From NCBI RefSeq assembly GCF_900108585.1, contig NZ_UESZ01000001.1, positions 2,914,001 through 2,978,000 on the forward strand: DNA of 64,000 bases. Reading direction: 5' to 3'. The stretch is from Branchiibius hedensis (GTDB taxonomy: Bacteria; Actinomycetota; Actinomycetes; Actinomycetales; Dermatophilaceae). The position numbers were made by a program, and so were the translations under genes. Under the pieces are notes generated by a model that saw only the letters and a list, made by a program, of their open reading frames with translations, was not told the origin of the DNA and ran no database searches. Below are positions 44,488 to 51,904 of this stretch, in pieces; position 1 is the first letter of the stretch; each line of letters begins with the position of its first letter.

Positions 44488-45136
44488 AGCTCGCATTCGC
44501 GTTGGAGTAGAACGGGCCGTTGATGGTCATGGTGAGTAGCTGATTGGTGCTCTCGTCGACACCGAAGGTGAAGTCGTACTTACCGGTCGACGGGCCGATG
44601 GAGAAGACCGAGTGCACCTCGGCGGCAGAGATGCTGCCGCTCACGGTCTGCACGATGACCTTGCCCACGCGCTTCTCATCGCCGAACTTCGCGTCGGTGA
44701 CCTTGCCCAACAACGAACCCAGGCCATGCTCCTTGTCGAAGAAGCCCGCGGGGTTCGGCACTTTGTACTTGGCCGGGTCGATCTTCTGCTCGCTGCCGAA
44801 GATCTGCGCCCACATGTCGTCCTTGATCGCGACGACGGGCACCTGCAACGCCGTGCCGTTGAACTGCAGGTTCACGTTGCCCTGCCATGCGGGAGTCGCA
44901 GGGGTTGCGTCGCCCTTGGCGCTCAGGACCGCGTTGGTGTCCTTCGGGATGTCCTTGCCGACCATGTCGACGTGTACGCCGCTCGTGGCGTTCATCGTGT
45001 CCCGCGCCTTGGCCAGCAACTGGGTCGGCGTCTGCGCCGCGTCGGTCGGTTTGGGTCCGCTGCTGGAGGTGCAGCCGGTCAGTCCACCGGCAACAGCAAG
45101 GACGGCAACGCTGGCAAGAAGTGATCTACGACGCAT
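44435..45136 (-). CDS. LppX/LprAFG family lipoprotein (LprG-like), copy 2
   Basis: This exported lipoprotein has a signal peptide with lipobox LTGC near residue 22. The LprG domain follows: THVDMVGKDIPKD-like segment (here SGVHVDMVGKDIPKD) and AWQGNVNLQFNGTALQVPVVA, which form the lipid-binding pocket strands. I start at ATG 45136 (MRRRSLLAS). It lies directly upstream of the MFS gene in the same direction and overlaps it. It is a paralogue of the next gene, with SGVH(V/I)DMVG and KIDPA(K/H)YK shared. Confidence 0.92.
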   Translation of the reverse strand: MRRRSLLASVAVLAVAGGLTGCTSSSGPKPTDAAQTPTQLLAKARDTMNATSGVHVDMVGKDIPKDTNAVLSAKGDATPATPAWQGNVNLQFNGTALQVPVVAIKDDMWAQIFGSEQKIDPAKYKVPNPAGFFDKEHGLGSLLGKVTDAKFGDEKRVGKVIVQTVSGSISAAEVHSVFSIGPSTGKYDFTFGVDESTNQLLTMTINGPFYSNANASYDVSFDSYGQTVDIKAP

Positions 45137-45174
45137 GATCCCGCCACCATACCCGCGAGTAGCCCCGGGGATGC

Positions 45175-45864
45175 TCACCCGACCTCCGGCGGATCGATCG
45201 CCACGCGCTCGCCGTACTTGCTGAACGTGACGTCATACCGGCAGGTCGTGTCCTTGAAGAGCGGCCCCTCGATCCGCAGCGTGATCAACCGGTTGGCGTC
45301 GTCGATCCCGAAGGTCAGGTCGTAACTGCCGGTGGTCGCACCCACGCCCAGAACCCGGCGAATTTCGCTGGCCGGCACCGTGCCGATGACCGTCTGCAGG
45401 ATCGTGTCACCGCTGCGTCGGCTGTCGCCGATCGCGGGGTCGCGCACCACCGCGAGCAGCGAACTGAGGCCCTTGTCCTTGTCGAAGTACATGGCCGGGT
45501 TGGGTGATTTGTAGTGCGCCGGGTCGATCTTGGTCATGTGGTCGTTCCAGGGCAGCGTCGCCCAGACGTCGTCCTTGATCGCGACGATGGGGATGAACAC
45601 CTCGACACCCTTGGTCTGCAGTTTGATCCGGCCCTTCCAGGCCGGCGTTGGCGCGCCGTCGCCGCGAGCGGTCAGCACCGCCGAAATGTCCTTCGGAATG
45701 TCGGCCCCGACCATGTCGATGTGCACGCCGGAGGCCGCGTTGAGGTTGGCTCTGGCCGCCGCGAGCAGGGTCTTGGGGTCGGCGGTGCTGCGGGGAGCCG
45801 GACGTGCCGAGTTGCATCCCGCGACCAGTGTCAGCGCACCGATCAACAGAGTCCGGCGGCGCAT
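45175..45864 (-). CDS. LppX/LprAFG family lipoprotein (LprG-like), copy 1
   Basis: This is the upstream member of a tandem pair. Signal peptide and lipobox (VAGC near residue 17), then SGVHIDMVGADIPKD and PAWKGRIKLQTKG show the family fold. DAAHYK-like spacing and the VPASEIRRVLG region align well with copy 2. I start at ATG 45864; a GTG at 45882 would add six residues. It is 38 bp upstream of copy 2. Confidence 0.92.
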   Translation of the reverse strand: MRRRTLLIGALTLVAGCNSARPAPRSTADPKTLLAAARANLNAASGVHIDMVGADIPKDISAVLTARGDGAPTPAWKGRIKLQTKGVEVFIPIVAIKDDVWATLPWNDHMTKIDPAHYKSPNPAMYFDKDKGLSSLLAVVRDPAIGDSRRSGDTILQTVIGTVPASEIRRVLGVGATTGSYDLTFGIDDANRLITLRIEGPLFKDTTCRYDVTFSKYGERVAIDPPEVG

Positions 45865-45911
45865 GCCGGGGATCTTACCCACGGGTAGGGTGAGCTACGT
45901 CACTGATCTGG

Positions 45912-46778
45912 ATGGGAGCCCTGTTGTCCGTCGACCTGCAGCCGATGTCCATCACCGCCGCCGACGGCGCGACCCTCGCCGCGTTCACGCGAGCGGCGAC
46001 CGGTGACGCGCCGACCGTCGTACTGGCCCATGGCTGGTGCCTGACCCACCGTGCGTGGTTACCGGTCATCGAGGCTTTGCCCTCGGCGTACGGGATCGTG
46101 GCCTACGACCAACGCGGGCACGGCGACTCCGAGCTGGGGCACGGTTTCCTGCGCGGCACCGGCCAGGAGACGTTGCGCCAGTTGGGCTCGGACCTGGAGT
46201 TCGTGATCTCGACGGCGGCGCCCAGCGGCGACCTGGTCCTCGGCGGCCATTCGATGGGTGGGATGACCCTCATGGCGTACGCCGGAGGGGGTGGTTCCCT
46301 CGGGCGGGTACGTCGCGTGGCGTTCGTGGCGACGGCCGCGGGCGGTCTGCGCGGACTCGGGCTGCCGGCGGAGAAGCAGGTGTGGACGGCACTGGCGCAC
46401 GTGCCGTTCCGGATGGGCCCGGCGACGCGCGCCGACCGGGTGGTGCCGATGCTGTTCGGCCGCGGCGCTTCGCAGTCCGCGATCGACGCGACGCTGGCCG
46501 ACATCCGCCGGACACGGACCTGTGTGATGGCCGGGTTCATCAAGGCGATCACCGAGCATGACGAGTACGCCGTGCTGCCGGACTTCGCGGCCATTCCGAC
46601 GACGGTGCTGGTCGGGAGCAAGGACAAGCTGACCCCGCCGGTGCTGGCGCAGCGGATCGTGAAGAAGCTGCCGTCGGCGTCGCTGGTGGAGTTGGACGGC
46701 AAGGGTCACATGCTGACCTATGAGGCCACCGACGACGTGGTGACCGCACTCACTGGGCTGACACTTTTGAAGCCGTAG
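45912..46778 (+). CDS. Alpha/beta hydrolase
   Basis: This 288-residue hydrolase has the HGW oxyanion region (VVLAHGWCLTHRAW near residue 36), the nucleophile elbow GGHSMGGM (Ser near residue 115), an Asp in VGSKDKLTPP near residue 235, and a terminal His in GKGHMLTYE near 262. Family members include esterases, lipases and haloperoxidase-like enzymes; the substrate is unknown. It is divergent from the lipoprotein pair. Confidence 0.91.
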   Translation: MGALLSVDLQPMSITAADGATLAAFTRAATGDAPTVVLAHGWCLTHRAWLPVIEALPSAYGIVAYDQRGHGDSELGHGFLRGTGQETLRQLGSDLEFVISTAAPSGDLVLGGHSMGGMTLMAYAGGGGSLGRVRRVAFVATAAGGLRGLGLPAEKQVWTALAHVPFRMGPATRADRVVPMLFGRGASQSAIDATLADIRRTRTCVMAGFIKAITEHDEYAVLPDFAAIPTTVLVGSKDKLTPPVLAQRIVKKLPSASLVELDGKGHMLTYEATDDVVTALTGLTLLKP

Positions 46779-46809
46779 CGACATGAATCTCGAGATCCTG
46801 TGTCGCTAC
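46775..46809. terminator. Bidirectional hairpin between the hydrolase and clpB
   Basis: A 9-bp perfect stem GTAGCGACA/TGTCGCTAC surrounds a 17-base loop that itself holds the palindrome ATCTCGAGAT. It sits between two convergent genes and overlaps the hydrolase stop region. A terminator role is inferred. Confidence 0.65.
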
Positions 46810-46825
46810 AGCTACAAAAGTCCGA

Positions 46826-49417
46826 TCAGGCCAGTACCTCCTGCGGAGTCAGCACCAAGCCGTCGCTGCCTTCGGGATGGTCCACGATGACCGTGTCCCC
46901 GTCGCTGACCTCGCCGGACAGCAACTCCTTGGCCAACTGGTCGCCGACTTCCTTCTGCACCAACCGCTTCAACGGCCGGGCACCGTAGGCCGGGTCGTAA
47001 CCCTCGTCGGCCAGCCACTGCTTCGCCGCGTCGGTCACCGACAGAGTGATCCGACGATCGGCCAGCCGCTTGCTGAACGACGCCACCTGCAGGTCGACGA
47101 TCTGCTCCAGCTCTTCCTTGTTGAGCGGGTCGAAGATGACGATCTCGTCGAGCCGGTTGAGGAACTCCGGCTTGAATGTCCCACGGACAGTAGCCATGAC
47201 GCCTTCCTTCTGCGCCTCCGGCGTCAAGGTGGAGTCGATCAGGAACTGCGAGCCGAGGTTGGAGGTCATCACCAGGATGACGTTGCGGAAGTCGACCGTG
47301 CGGCCCTGCCCGTCGGTCAGGCGACCGTCGTCGAGGACCTGCAACAGGATGTCGAACGTCTCCGGGTGCGCCTTCTCGACCTCATCGAGAAGGACCACCG
47401 AGTAGGGCCGGCGACGGACCGCCTCGGTCAACTGACCACCCTCTTCGTATCCGACATAACCGGGTGGCGAACCGATCAGCCGCGCGACGGCGTGCCGCTC
47501 GGAGTACTCCGACATGTCGATGCGGACCATCGCCCGCTCGTCGTCGAAGAGGAAGTCCGCCAGCGACTTGGCCAACTCGGTCTTGCCGACACCCGTAGGC
47601 CCAAGGAAGAGGAACGAACCCGTCGGCCGGTCGGGGTCGGAAACCCCTGCCCGCGAACGACGTACGGCGTCCGACACGGCTTGGACGGCAGTCTTCTGGC
47701 CGATCAGCCGCTCACCCAGGACGTCTTCCATCCGCAGCAGCTTCTCGGTCTCGCCTTCGAGCAGACGCCCGGCCGGGATCCCGGTCCAGGAGGAGATGAC
47801 GTCGGCGATGTCGTCGGCGCCCACCTCGTCCTTGACCATGGGTCCTGCCCCGGAAGCACCGGCGGTGGAGCCGCTGGCCTCCGCCGCCTGCGCCTCCTCA
47901 AGCTGGTGCTCCAGGTCCGGCAGGTCGCCGAAGCGGATCTTCGAAGCACCACCCAAGTCGCCATCGCGCTCGAGTTTGTCCATCTGCGTGCGCAATTCGT
48001 CGATCTGGGCCTTGAGCTCACCGACCTTGTTCAGGCCGGCCTTCTCGGCTTCCCAGCGGGCGTTGAGGGCAGCGAGCTGCTCCTCCTTGTCCGCCAGGTC
48101 GGCCTTCAGCTTGGCCAGGCGCGCCTTCGACGCGTCGTCGGTCTCGTTCTCCAGGTGCAACTGCTCCATCATCAACCGGTCGACAGAACGACGCAGCTCA
48201 TCGATCTCGACCGGGGAGGAGTCGATCTCCATCCGCAGTCGCGACGCGGCCTCGTCGATCAGGTCAATCGCCTTGTCCGGCAACTGTCGTGACGTGATGT
48301 AGCGGTCGGACAGCGATGCCGCGGCGACCAGGGCCGAGTCGGCGATCGCGACCTTGTGGTGCGCCTCGTAGCGCTCCTTCAGGCCGCGCAGGATCGCGAT
48401 GGTGTCCTCGACGGACGGCTCGCCCACGTAGATCTGCTGGAAGCGACGCTCCAGCGCCGGGTCCTTCTCGATGTGCTCGCGGTACTCGTCCAGCGTGGTC
48501 GCACCGACCAGGCGCAGCTCACCGCGGGCCAGCATCGGCTTGAGCATGTTGCCCGCATCCATCGCGCTGTCACCGGTCGCGCCAGCGCCCACGACGGTGT
48601 GCAACTCATCGATGAAGGTGATGACCTGTCCGCCGGAGTTCTTGATCTCCTCCAGGACCGCCTTGAGGCGCTCCTCGAACTCACCGCGGTACTTCGCACC
48701 GGCGACCATCGCGCCGAGGTCGAGGCTGATCAATCGCTTGCCGCGCAACGATTCTGGGACATCGCCGGTCACGATCCGTTGGGCCAGGCCCTCCACGACA
48801 GCGGTCTTGCCGACGCCGGGTTCGCCGATCAGGACCGGGTTGTTCTTGGTCCGCCGGGACAGCACCTGCACGACGCGACGGATCTCCTGGTCGCGGCCGA
48901 TGACCGGGTCCAGCTTGCCCTCCTGGGCCACGGCGGTCAGGTCGGTGCCGTACTTCTCCAGGGCGTCGAACGCGCCTTCGGGGTCCTGCGTGGTGACCTT
49001 GGCGCCACCGCGAGTCTGCGGAATGGCGGCCGCGAGCGCGTCGGCGTTCAGGCCGTAGCCACCGGTGCGGGCCAGCGCCAGCAGCAGGTGGTCGGTCGAG
49101 GTGAACGTGTCGCCCATCGCCGTCATCTCTTGGCGGGCGCGCTCGAGCACGTTGAGCAGCTCGCGGGTCATCGACGGTTGGGCGACGGAAGCGCCTGTGC
49201 TGCGGGGCAACTGGCCGATCAGTCGCTGCGCTTCCGAAATGACCGCCGAGGCGGAAGTGCCCGTCGCTTCGAGCAGCGGGCCGGTCGTGGTGTCGGTCTG
49301 CTCGGCCAGGGCGAGCAGCAGGTGGACGGGCTCGACCTGGGGGTTCCCGGCGGCGGTCGCGTGTTGGACCGCGCCGCTGAGGGCCTCCTGAGCCTTGGTG
49401 GTCAATTGCAGATCCAC
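46826..49417 (-). CDS. clpB: ClpB disaggregase
   Basis: This is a heat-shock AAA+ chaperone of 863 residues that works with DnaK to dissolve aggregates. It has an N-domain (residues 1-145), NBD1 with Walker A GEPGVGKT near residue 204, a coiled middle domain (about residues 410-520) with charged heptads, and NBD2 with GPTGVGKTE near residue 604. A Ser/Gly/Ala-rich stretch breaks the middle domain end. The HAIR operator upstream (49526) shows HspR control, shared with dnaK. Confidence 0.97.
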   Translation of the reverse strand: MDLQLTTKAQEALSGAVQHATAAGNPQVEPVHLLLALAEQTDTTTGPLLEATGTSASAVISEAQRLIGQLPRSTGASVAQPSMTRELLNVLERARQEMTAMGDTFTSTDHLLLALARTGGYGLNADALAAAIPQTRGGAKVTTQDPEGAFDALEKYGTDLTAVAQEGKLDPVIGRDQEIRRVVQVLSRRTKNNPVLIGEPGVGKTAVVEGLAQRIVTGDVPESLRGKRLISLDLGAMVAGAKYRGEFEERLKAVLEEIKNSGGQVITFIDELHTVVGAGATGDSAMDAGNMLKPMLARGELRLVGATTLDEYREHIEKDPALERRFQQIYVGEPSVEDTIAILRGLKERYEAHHKVAIADSALVAAASLSDRYITSRQLPDKAIDLIDEAASRLRMEIDSSPVEIDELRRSVDRLMMEQLHLENETDDASKARLAKLKADLADKEEQLAALNARWEAEKAGLNKVGELKAQIDELRTQMDKLERDGDLGGASKIRFGDLPDLEHQLEEAQAAEASGSTAGASGAGPMVKDEVGADDIADVISSWTGIPAGRLLEGETEKLLRMEDVLGERLIGQKTAVQAVSDAVRRSRAGVSDPDRPTGSFLFLGPTGVGKTELAKSLADFLFDDERAMVRIDMSEYSERHAVARLIGSPPGYVGYEEGGQLTEAVRRRPYSVVLLDEVEKAHPETFDILLQVLDDGRLTDGQGRTVDFRNVILVMTSNLGSQFLIDSTLTPEAQKEGVMATVRGTFKPEFLNRLDEIVIFDPLNKEELEQIVDLQVASFSKRLADRRITLSVTDAAKQWLADEGYDPAYGARPLKRLVQKEVGDQLAKELLSGEVSDGDTVIVDHPEGSDGLVLTPQEVLA

Positions 49418-49525
49418 GGTGATGGTTCTCCTTCAAGTACGTCTGTTGAGTGCTGGTACGGCGGCCCGTGACTTCCCATGAAAGGCACCGGTCGACGTAC
49501 GTCCTATGAAGTTCAACCTGCTCAG

Positions 49526-49548
49526 AGTTGAGCCTATTCCGCTCAACT
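49526..49548. promoter_or_regulatory. HAIR-type HspR operator upstream of clpB
   Basis: AGTTGAGC-N7-GCTCAACT is a perfect 8-bp inverted repeat. It matches the HspR-binding HAIR pattern CTTGAGT-N7-ACTCAAG in spacing and core. It lies 109 bp before clpB and 46 bp before the divergent PPOX-class gene. A half-site GTTGAGT is also seen near 49446. Confidence 0.82.
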
Positions 49549-49593
49549 TCGGATTTCTACGGCCTGTCCGACCCAGATGATTCACTGGACAGC

Positions 49594-49992
49594 ATGAGCG
49601 ATCTGCTCGCCCTCGGCGATGTGCACTTCATCCGGTTGACGACGTTTCGCAAGAACGGCGAAGGTGTCGGGACACCGGTCTGGGTCGCCCGCGACGGTGA
49701 TTCGTTGGTGGCGTTCACTCCCCAGGGGACGGCGAAGCTCAAGCGATTGCGGCACACCTCGCGGGTCGAAGTCGTCGAGTGCGGCCGACAGGGCAAGGTC
49801 GCTGACGATGCCGTGCCAGTCCCGGCCACGGCCGTCATCGACACCGACCCGGCCACCGTCGACCACGTCGCTGCGCTGCTGAAGGCGAAGTACGGCGTCG
49901 AGTACCGCCTGTTCATGGCCGTGGAGTCGGCCGTCTCGTTCGTCCGCCGCACGCCGAAGGCGCCGCGTGTGGCCATCCGGATCACGGCATAG
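49594..49992 (+). CDS. PPOX-class F420-dependent oxidoreductase
   Basis: This 132-residue split-beta-barrel flavin/F420-binding protein has VHFIRLTTFRKNGEGVGTPVW at its N-terminus (residues 9-29, family hallmark), with GDSLVAFTPQGTAKLKRL near 34. I start at ATG 49594; a frame further up extends into the HAIR region. It shares the promoter gap with clpB. The substrate is unknown. Confidence 0.92.
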   Translation: MSDLLALGDVHFIRLTTFRKNGEGVGTPVWVARDGDSLVAFTPQGTAKLKRLRHTSRVEVVECGRQGKVADDAVPVPATAVIDTDPATVDHVAALLKAKYGVEYRLFMAVESAVSFVRRTPKAPRVAIRITA

Positions 49993-49993
49993 G

Positions 49994-50737
49994 TCACCGG
50001 GAGACCCACAGCCAGATCGCCAGGCCGAAGCCGGCCGCCGCGATCGTCCAGCGCAACAGATCAGCCGGCACTCGGCGTACGACGGGTGGCCCGGCGTAGC
50101 CACCGACCACCGCCCCCGCTCCCATCGCCAGGGCGGGCAGCCAGTGCACGGGCCCGCTGACTGCGAAGTAGATGGCGGCGACCAGGTTGGACAGGCCGAG
50201 CAGGAAGCTCTTCATGATGCTGGCCAGCACGATCGATTCGGAGGTGAACAGCAGCATCGCGGCCAGGAACATCACCCCGGCCCCTGCGCCGAAGTAGCCG
50301 CCGTAGACCGACACTGCGAGCAGCGTCACGGCGAAGGCCCGCGGCGCGTCGCCACCTCGCGCTAGCGCCCGGATCCGCGGTTGGAGCAGCAGCGCTAGGG
50401 CGGCCAGTGCGACCAGGAACGGCACGATCGCCGCGAACGAGTCCGCCGGTGCCAGCAGCAGGATCACCCCACCGACCAGGCCCCCGACGATCGAGCACGA
50501 CGCCCACACCACCAGCCGCCGACGGTGGTAGCTGAAGACGTCCCGGCCCGAGTTGGCCAGGGCACCCGCACCCACTCCGACCAGGGCGACGGTATTGGTG
50601 ACGTTCGCGGCGACCGGCGGCAGGCCGACGGCTAGCAGTGCCGGGTAGGACACCAGCGAAGCCAGACCGGTGACGAACCCGACCAGGCCGGCGAAGAATC
50701 CGGCGGTCAGGAGCAGCAGTGCTTCGGCCAGACTCAC
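49994..50737 (-). CDS. TauE/SafE family sulfite exporter-like permease
   Basis: This 247-residue membrane protein has 7-8 segments of the TauE/SafE family, with LVGFVTGLASLVSYPALLA near residue 18 and YGGYFGAGAGVMFLAAM near residue 149. The family includes exporters of sulfite and organosulfonates; the real substrate is not known. The start GTG overlaps the stop of the frameshifted gene upstream (GTGA). Confidence 0.93.
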   Translation of the reverse strand: MSLAEALLLLTAGFFAGLVGFVTGLASLVSYPALLAVGLPPVAANVTNTVALVGVGAGALANSGRDVFSYHRRRLVVWASCSIVGGLVGGVILLLAPADSFAAIVPFLVALAALALLLQPRIRALARGGDAPRAFAVTLLAVSVYGGYFGAGAGVMFLAAMLLFTSESIVLASIMKSFLLGLSNLVAAIYFAVSGPVHWLPALAMGAGAVVGGYAGPPVVRRVPADLLRWTIAAAGFGLAIWLWVSR

Positions 50738-50996
50738 CGCACGTGCTGGTCCAGCCAGCCACCCTTCTCCGCAGCGGTGGCCTCGAACCGCTCGATCAGC
50801 GCCTGGGCCACTGCACTCGTCGGGTCTTCGATGGTCTCGACGCGCACGTAGACCGCCCAGTCGTGGTCCTCGCTGTCGTCCTCCCCGCGAGCGCCTCCCG
50901 GATCACCCGCACCTCGGCGAAGTCGTCATCGCGCAGTTCTTCGGCTACGGCGTCGGCGTCGTCACGTTCGGGGAAAACCAGGAGGTATTCGGCCAT
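50734..50996 (-). pseudogene. Frameshifted RraB-like protein
   Basis: From ATG 50996, MAEYLLVFPERDDADAVAEE begins a small protein. After about 37 residues the frame breaks; in the next frame the chain goes on with DHDWAVYVRVETIEDP and ends IERFEATAAEKGGWLDQHVR before TGA at 50734. The length is one base short of a multiple of three. The C-terminal half resembles the RraB (RNase E inhibitor) fold, ERFEALAAEHGG-like. A lost base at the CCCC run 50883-50886 would explain it. Confidence 0.75.
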
Positions 50997-51073
50997 GGAC
51001 CAAGCCTGCCAGGCTGCACGCCGGTCATCCGCGCGACACCTCGCGTTTGCCCCGGGCATCTACCCTGCCCACG

Positions 51074-51904
51074 ATGCGCAGAAGGTTCGTGGCGGTCGGT
51101 GACTCGTTCACCGAGGGGGTGGGTGACCCAAACCCGCTCTACCCCAACGGTGTCCGGGGCTGGGCCGACCGAATGGCGCGCCAATTGGGCAGGTACGACG
51201 ATCGCTGGCGCTACGCGAACCTCGCCATCCGCAGCAAGTACCTCAGAGAAGTCGTCGATGAGCAGGTCGACCGCGCGTTGTCGCTGCGGCCGACGCTGAT
51301 CACGTTCTATGCCGGCGGGAATGACATCCTGACCGCGCGGGTGAACATGGCTGCGGTGATGGACCTGTACGAGGACACCGTGCGCCGGTTGCAGACGTCG
51401 GGGGGCCAGTTGATTCTCTTCACCGCGTACGACGCCACCCGGGGCCCGATCCTCGAGCCCGTGCGGCGCCGGATTGCTTTCTACAACAGTACGGTTCGCG
51501 ATATCGCGCGTGACATGAACGCCATCCTGATCGACCACGACCAGATGGCCGAGTTCGGCGATCGCCGGCTGTGGAGTTTCGACCGGATTCACATGTCCCG
51601 ACCCGGGCACAAGGTGATGGCCGGTGCGGTGCTGGCCGAGCTCGGGATTCCGCACACGCTGAAGCTGCCTGAGTTTTCCCCGTTCGAGCGGCGACTGACG
51701 CTGAAGACCGTGCGCGACGAATCGCGCTGGGTCCGCAGTGAAGTCGTGCCGTTGATCAGGCGACGGGTCAGCGGCGTCCGCGAGGGCGACACTTTGACAG
51801 CGAAGTGGCCCGAACTGATCCGCCCGGCAGACGGGATGAAGCGGCTCGCCCGCAGGCACTCCGGCGATGCACTGCGGGTTCGCCACGAGGCGAGGAACGG
51901 TTAG
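51074..51904 (+). CDS. SGNH/GDSL hydrolase
   Basis: This is an esterase/lipase-type hydrolase of 276 residues with the four SGNH blocks: GDSFTEGVGD near residue 9 (nucleophile Ser), a Gly in NLAIRSKYL, GGNDIL near residue 83, and DRIHMSRPGH near residue 172 (catalytic Asp/His). No signal peptide is seen, so it is probably cytoplasmic. The C-terminal 80 residues are basic. It overlaps the 3' end of the convergent gene by 4 bp. Confidence 0.93.
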   Translation: MRRRFVAVGDSFTEGVGDPNPLYPNGVRGWADRMARQLGRYDDRWRYANLAIRSKYLREVVDEQVDRALSLRPTLITFYAGGNDILTARVNMAAVMDLYEDTVRRLQTSGGQLILFTAYDATRGPILEPVRRRIAFYNSTVRDIARDMNAILIDHDQMAEFGDRRLWSFDRIHMSRPGHKVMAGAVLAELGIPHTLKLPEFSPFERRLTLKTVRDESRWVRSEVVPLIRRRVSGVREGDTLTAKWPELIRPADGMKRLARRHSGDALRVRHEARNG

